Origin: Haplosporangium gracile
Taxonomy: Eukaryota > Mortierellomycota > Mortierellomycetes > Mortierellales > Mortierellaceae
NCBI GenBank assembly: GCA_015499985.1
Contig: JAAAUF010000799.1
Coordinates: 6,672-17,755, forward strand
Reading direction: 5' to 3'
DNA: 11,084 nt
Below the pieces are notes generated by a model, which was given only the letters and a program-made list of their open reading frames with translations, ran no database searches and was not told where the DNA came from. The position numbers and the translations under genes are program-made. How positions within the stretch are numbered: the stretch's first letter is position 1; each line of letters opens with the position of its first letter. Positions 8,401 to 11,084 of this stretch are shown here, one piece after another.

Positions 8401-10068
8401 GGTCTCCTGCTGGATGGCCTGGATGTTGACGTTGCGTGCGCCAGCAATGAAGGGGTAGTGGGTGGCGGGGACAGTGGTCAAGCGGTATGTAATCCTGCAA
8501 GCCTATTGAAGTCAAATTGATACCAAGGGAGAATTCACTGTTAGTTCTTTTGGGCTTCTTCTTTACTCCTTTTAGGTTATCCCTTCATGTTCCCCTCACT
8601 TCAGTGTGTCCTTTTTCTTTGTTATTCATTCTTTTCTATCCCTGCGCCCCATCAGATGCTCCTTGCATGTTACAATCATGATTATGGATCTTACCTTGCT
8701 AATGATGGACTCGATCTCCTCCTTGGCGGCCTTGATGGACTCAGCATCACCTTCGATGTCGATGGGGACCATCTCCTCCTCGGCATCCAAGTCATCCTCG
8801 TTGAGAGTAGCGGGCTCGAAGGTGGTCTCTCCCTCCTTGCGGCGGGGGATGTTGATCTGGACACCGGTCTTGGTCTGGATGGCGTTCAAGGTACGGCCCT
8901 TGGATCCGAGAAGATGGGGGCGAGCAGACGAGGGGACAAGGTACTTAATAGTTTCCTAAGGAAGGTAAGAATGTACGGGTGAGAAGGAGAAATAAGATCG
9001 CTTGGATGTGTGTTCCTTTTCACAAAGTCCTCCTTCCCATCGTAGATCCCTCACTTCCTTTTCCCGGACTCCCTTTCCTTTCCGCCCCTTCTTTTCCCTT
9101 TTCTCATTTCTCTTTTCCCTTCTTGTTCATTGGCTGCACAACAAACAACGACTTCCCTTTTTTCTAAGATTATGGATGGTCGAAAAAAGCTACTACTTTG
9201 TTTTGGTTTTTTTTTCTCTTTTCCAATGGCAAGACTTTATAATTTTTTCACTCTACCTTTGTATATTTCTCATCACTTGCCTCTTGCAGTAGCCCTCCTC
9301 TTTTTTCACTCTTTTTTTGTACTCTACATTTCCCTTCATTCTGATCTGCTATTTTCACACGATCAAAAAAGGCACACCTGTGGAGTAAAACAAAAACAAA
9401 ATAACAAAACAACCCTTCGCGAAAAAAAGCAATCAAAAAAGTACCTTCTTGGCAAAGCTAGAACGGAGGGCAAGACGAGCCTTGGCGACAGCCTCAGGCT
9501 TTCCAGAGATCAAGAAGGTGGTCAAACCAGCAGCCTGGGAGGTGGTCGACTCGATACGGGCACCCGAGGAGGCCATGGCGGCCTTGACATGATCGCCAAC
9601 AGTCGACTTTCCAAAGCCGGGAACCTGGATCGCGGGGATCTGCATACGCTCCTGGATGTTTCCAGACCCAGAGACGCGAGGAGCAGCAGTTGCGGCAGCG
9701 GCGGCTGCAGCAGCAGCAGCAGGAGTACGGCGCTGATCACCAACGGCACCCAACTTGCCAGCAGCCGACTTTGTACGAGCACCCCAGGTAGCGGTGGTGG
9801 CAGCGGTGCGGGGAGCAGCAGAGGAGCCGAGGGTGGGGAACATGGAGATAGAGTCGAGGTCGAGGCTCTGGACCTTGCGGGGGGTGGCCTGCTTGATAGA
9901 GACGGTCTCGACGTCGGGCTCGCTGTCCTCGAGGGCGGCAGTGGCGGCTGCAGTGGCAGTGGCGGCTGCAGATGAGGCGGCAGCGGATTCGTCCTGGGCC
10001 TGGTGGAGCATTTGCATCTTGGCAGCAGCGGAGGAGGAGGAGGTTTCAATGGTGTTTTCAGGAAGCAT
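5482..10068 (-). CDS. SCP160: Vigilin / Scp160-family protein with 14 KH domains (three exons)
   Basis: Exons 10068-9445, 8955-8695 and 8502-5482 (stop TAA) join in phase 0 to give 1301 residues, close to yeast Scp160, fission-yeast Vgl1 and human vigilin. This family binds mRNA and ribosomes and acts in translation and mRNA fate at the ER or cytoplasm. I count 14 KH domains. Nine have a GxxG loop: KH2 GSKG 225, KH4 GTKG 399, KH6 GRKG 556, KH7 GTKG 641, KH8 GKGG 733, KH9 GTKG 817, KH10 GRSG 898, KH11 GQGG 974, KH14 GSGG 1248. Five are degenerate: KH1 about 139-205, KH3 GARN 316, KH5 about 457-536, KH12 GPQF 1052, KH13 about 1120-1227 with a long acidic loop. The N terminus (1-138) is Ala-rich and disordered, with an FPTLG...WGAR motif at 77-97. 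I chose the ATG at 10068 because its context is ACC-ATG; an in-frame ATG at 10083 (TTC-ATG) is weaker. Codon use is strongly biased. Confidence 0.93.
8503..8694 (-). other. SCP160: Vigilin intron 2 (192 nt)
   Basis: The donor is AAG|GTAAGA, a good consensus. The acceptor is CAATAG|GCT, with a branch-like TTGAC 12 nt upstream. Splicing joins ...IESIISK to ACRITYRLTTV... in phase 0, at the boundary between KH2 and KH3. A second AG (TTGCAG) 8 nt further in would shift the frame, so the first AG was chosen. Confidence 0.85.
8956..9444 (-). other. SCP160: Vigilin intron 1 (489 nt)
   Basis: The acceptor is CCTTAG|GAAACT, with a CTTAC branch-like motif just upstream. The donor is AAG|GTACTT, which departs from GTAAGT. 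Splicing joins ...SSFAKK to ETIKYLVPSSA... in phase 0, at the boundary between the degenerate KH1 and KH2. Reading through the donor meets TGA after three codons. The intron is long for a fungal intron and holds no recognisable gene. Confidence 0.82.
9692..9723 (-). repeat. GCA/GCG triplet tract coding poly-Ala in vigilin
   Basis: A run of GCA/GCG-type triplets (GCT/GCC/GCA on the sense strand) encodes about ten consecutive Ala residues near positions 117-126. The tract sits just before the degenerate first KH domain and is likely a disordered linker. Confidence 0.65.
9937..9972 (-). repeat. 18-bp tandem duplication in vigilin exon 1
   Basis: Two 18-bp copies (9937-9954 and 9955-9972) differ only at the last base. 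They encode a doubled Ala/Thr hexapeptide in the disordered N terminus. A recent slippage or duplication event is the simplest explanation. Confidence 0.75.
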
Positions 10069-10286
10069 GGTGTAAGCGAGCATGAAGCTGATCAGAAGTG
10101 TAGCAAGGGGAGATGAAGGAGGGCAGAATAAACACGGGATTGTTTTTTGTGGGGGAAGAGGAAAGAGTCAGGTCAAAGCCAGAGTACAGAAGGAGCGAAG
10201 GGGAGCAAGACAGGTTGTGCAATAAAGCAGCAAACAGGGGAAGGAGGAGGAGAACAAGAAGGGAGGGGGGGAGGGAAGGTGGAGTT

Positions 10287-10304
10287 GATGATGATGATGA
10301 TGAT
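10287..10304. repeat. (GAT)6 microsatellite in the vigilin leader
   Basis: Six perfect GAT units (ATC on the sense strand) lie about 220 nt upstream of the vigilin start, inside the pyrimidine-rich leader. It is a simple repeat that could vary in length between strains. Confidence 0.8.
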
Positions 10305-10414
10305 GGTAAAAAAGAAGAGAAAGGAACGAAAACGATGATGGACTTAATACGAGTCGACTGAGGTGGTGGCACACAAATTCTCGCTCGATTCTCACTCGAC
10401 ACCTGTTTTTTGTT

Positions 10415-10426
10415 CGATTCGAATCG
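10415..10426. promoter_or_regulatory. Perfect 12-bp palindrome upstream of vigilin
   Basis: CGATTCGAATCG is a perfect palindrome about 350 nt upstream of the vigilin ATG. CACCTGT (10400-10406) and ACAGGGG (10431-10437) flank it as an imperfect outer inverted repeat. The neighbourhood is rich in TCGA. It is a candidate site for a dimeric transcription factor; which factor is unknown. Confidence 0.35.
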
Positions 10427-10514
10427 ACTGACAGGGGTACAAGAGGCACGAGGGGAAACGACGTCTATTGCTGTCCCCAAAGCTGGGAGCTGGGAGTAGA
10501 GAGACCCTTAAGGG

Positions 10515-10519
10515 CCAAT
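10515..10519 (+). promoter_or_regulatory. CCAAT box, proximal
   Basis: GGCCAATGA lies about 450 nt upstream of the vigilin start codon. CCAAT is the core site of the HAP/CBF (NF-Y) complex in fungi and can act in either orientation. A 5-bp core also occurs by chance. Confidence 0.35.
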
Positions 10520-10582
10520 GATTTTCCCTTTGTTCTTCTTGAAAGAACACTTCTCTGCTCTTTGGCTGCATACCGCGATGGA

Positions 10583-10587
10583 CCAAT
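10583..10587 (+). promoter_or_regulatory. CCAAT box, distal
   Basis: GACCAATAAG lies 68 bp from the proximal CCAAT and in the same orientation. The pair sits between the two oppositely biased pyrimidine tracts, as expected for a shared or bidirectional promoter. This is inference from position only. Confidence 0.35.
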
Positions 10588-10683
10588 AAGAGCTCGCCAA
10601 GAGGATCGCGGATTAGAGTTGGTGGCGTCTTCTTTTTTCTTCTTTCTCTGCTCTCTATGCTTCCCCTTGGCTCACTCTCCTGA

Positions 10684-10730
10684 TCTCTCTCTCTCCCCCT
10701 CTCTACCCCCCCTCCCCACACACACACACA
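10684..10730. repeat. CT-rich tract ending in (CA)7
   Basis: TCTCTCTCTCTC and C-runs (about 10684-10716) lead into a perfect (CA)7 at 10717-10730. It is a simple-sequence tract with strong strand asymmetry. Confidence 0.75.
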
Positions 10731-10952
10731 TACTCACGACTGACAAAGGAAGAAGCACTTTCTCACTCTTTTTTGCACGCGTCAATCATCCTCTTCGCAC
10801 AGCGACGTACTCTTTACTAACTGTCATAAAATGACCATCAAAGAACCGTCAAAGGACCAGGCTGACCGGGAATCGTCTCTCTTGTTTTACCAACAAACAT
10901 GATGTCGAATACCTCCTTGTCCTGATATGATCCCGTTAGATCTTTGTCCTAC

Positions 10953-10967
10953 GGTACACACTGTACC
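10953..10967. promoter_or_regulatory. Perfect spaced dyad GGTACA-CAC-TGTACC
   Basis: Two 6-bp half-sites are arranged as an exact inverted repeat with a 3-bp spacer, a geometry typical of a site bound by a symmetric dimer. It lies about 885 nt upstream of vigilin and may belong to the next gene. The binding factor is unknown. Confidence 0.35.
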
Positions 10968-11084
10968 TTTCTCTAATTTATTCTTCCCGCGGTATTCCCT
11001 TTGTGTCCAGTATTATTCCCATAAACTATAAATGTCCTCTAACAAGCTGCTCTCACTTTTTTCTATATTTTTCTTCGTGGATCC

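Larger units (their letters stand above)
10069..11084. other. Vigilin upstream region (promoter and leader)
   Basis: Nothing here is convincingly coding. From about 10100 to 10335 the plus strand is purine-rich, so the vigilin leader is pyrimidine-rich. From about 10620 to 10800 the bias flips and the plus strand is pyrimidine-rich. Two CCAAT boxes, a TCGA-rich dyad and a GGTACA-type dyad lie in the region. A plus-strand TATAAA (11028-11033) and a minus-strand AATAAA (10977-10982) near the right edge point in opposite directions, so the orientation of the next gene is undecided. Confidence 0.6.

Noticed and set aside
8503..8694. Possible C/D snoRNA in vigilin intron 2 (CTGATGG and CTGA on the sense strand)
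   Set aside because: The C box is imperfect, and I could not find a terminal stem or a C'/D' pair. In intron 1 a GTGATGA (9270-9276) has no CTGA downstream on the same strand.
9130..9975. 281-codon plus-strand open frame across vigilin intron 1 and exon 1
   Set aside because: It is low-complexity text, antisense to the Ala-rich exon 1 and the intron. The minus strand gives a spliced protein that fits the family.
11079..11084. GGATCC at the very end of the window
   Set aside because: A BamHI site at the edge could hint at a cloned fragment, but a 6-mer at a cut point is weak evidence and nothing else supports it.
1..11084. Transposable elements, CRISPR arrays, rRNA genes, viral genes
   Set aside because: No transposase, reverse transcriptase, terminal repeats, spaced direct repeats or rRNA-like text were seen on either strand.

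Overview
The window looks like nuclear DNA from a filamentous early-diverging fungus, most likely of the Mortierella group. The reasons are GT-AG introns in a vigilin/Scp160-type gene, an F-box/leucine-rich-repeat protein of the style greatly expanded in Mortierellaceae (a split F-box ending in a 'DLLTC..VCQTWRRILLPVLW' block, then RNI-like repeats), pyrimidine-rich leaders and long A/T-tract spacers. The taxon is an inference from family style; no marker gene is present.

Layout. Positions 66-2420 (minus strand) hold an intronless F-box/LRR gene of 784 codons, with an AATAAA just downstream of its stop. Positions 2421-5481 are a 3-kb spacer with the F-box gene's upstream region on its left and the vigilin 3' flank on its right. 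I found no convincing gene in it, only short hairpins, A/T tracts and candidate regulatory sites. Positions 5482-10068 (minus strand) hold a three-exon gene for a 1301-residue, 14-KH-domain vigilin (Scp160/Vgl1/HDLBP family). Positions 10069-11084 are its upstream region, with CCAAT boxes, two perfect dyads and pyrimidine tracts that change strand. The change may mean a divergent neighbour beyond the right edge.

The two genes lie on the same strand 3 kb apart and show no sign of working together. The F-box protein is a predicted SCF ubiquitin-ligase substrate adaptor. The vigilin is a predicted ribosome- and mRNA-associated RNA-binding protein; it avoids TTA, CTA and TCA codons over long stretches, as highly expressed genes often do.

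I found no undescribed multi-gene system. The points most worth checking are: an exon that holds exactly one KH domain; a roughly 280-residue disordered insertion before the last repeat of the F-box protein; a PUF-type UGUAAAUA element and a hairpin in the vigilin 3' flank; and perfect dyads upstream of vigilin.
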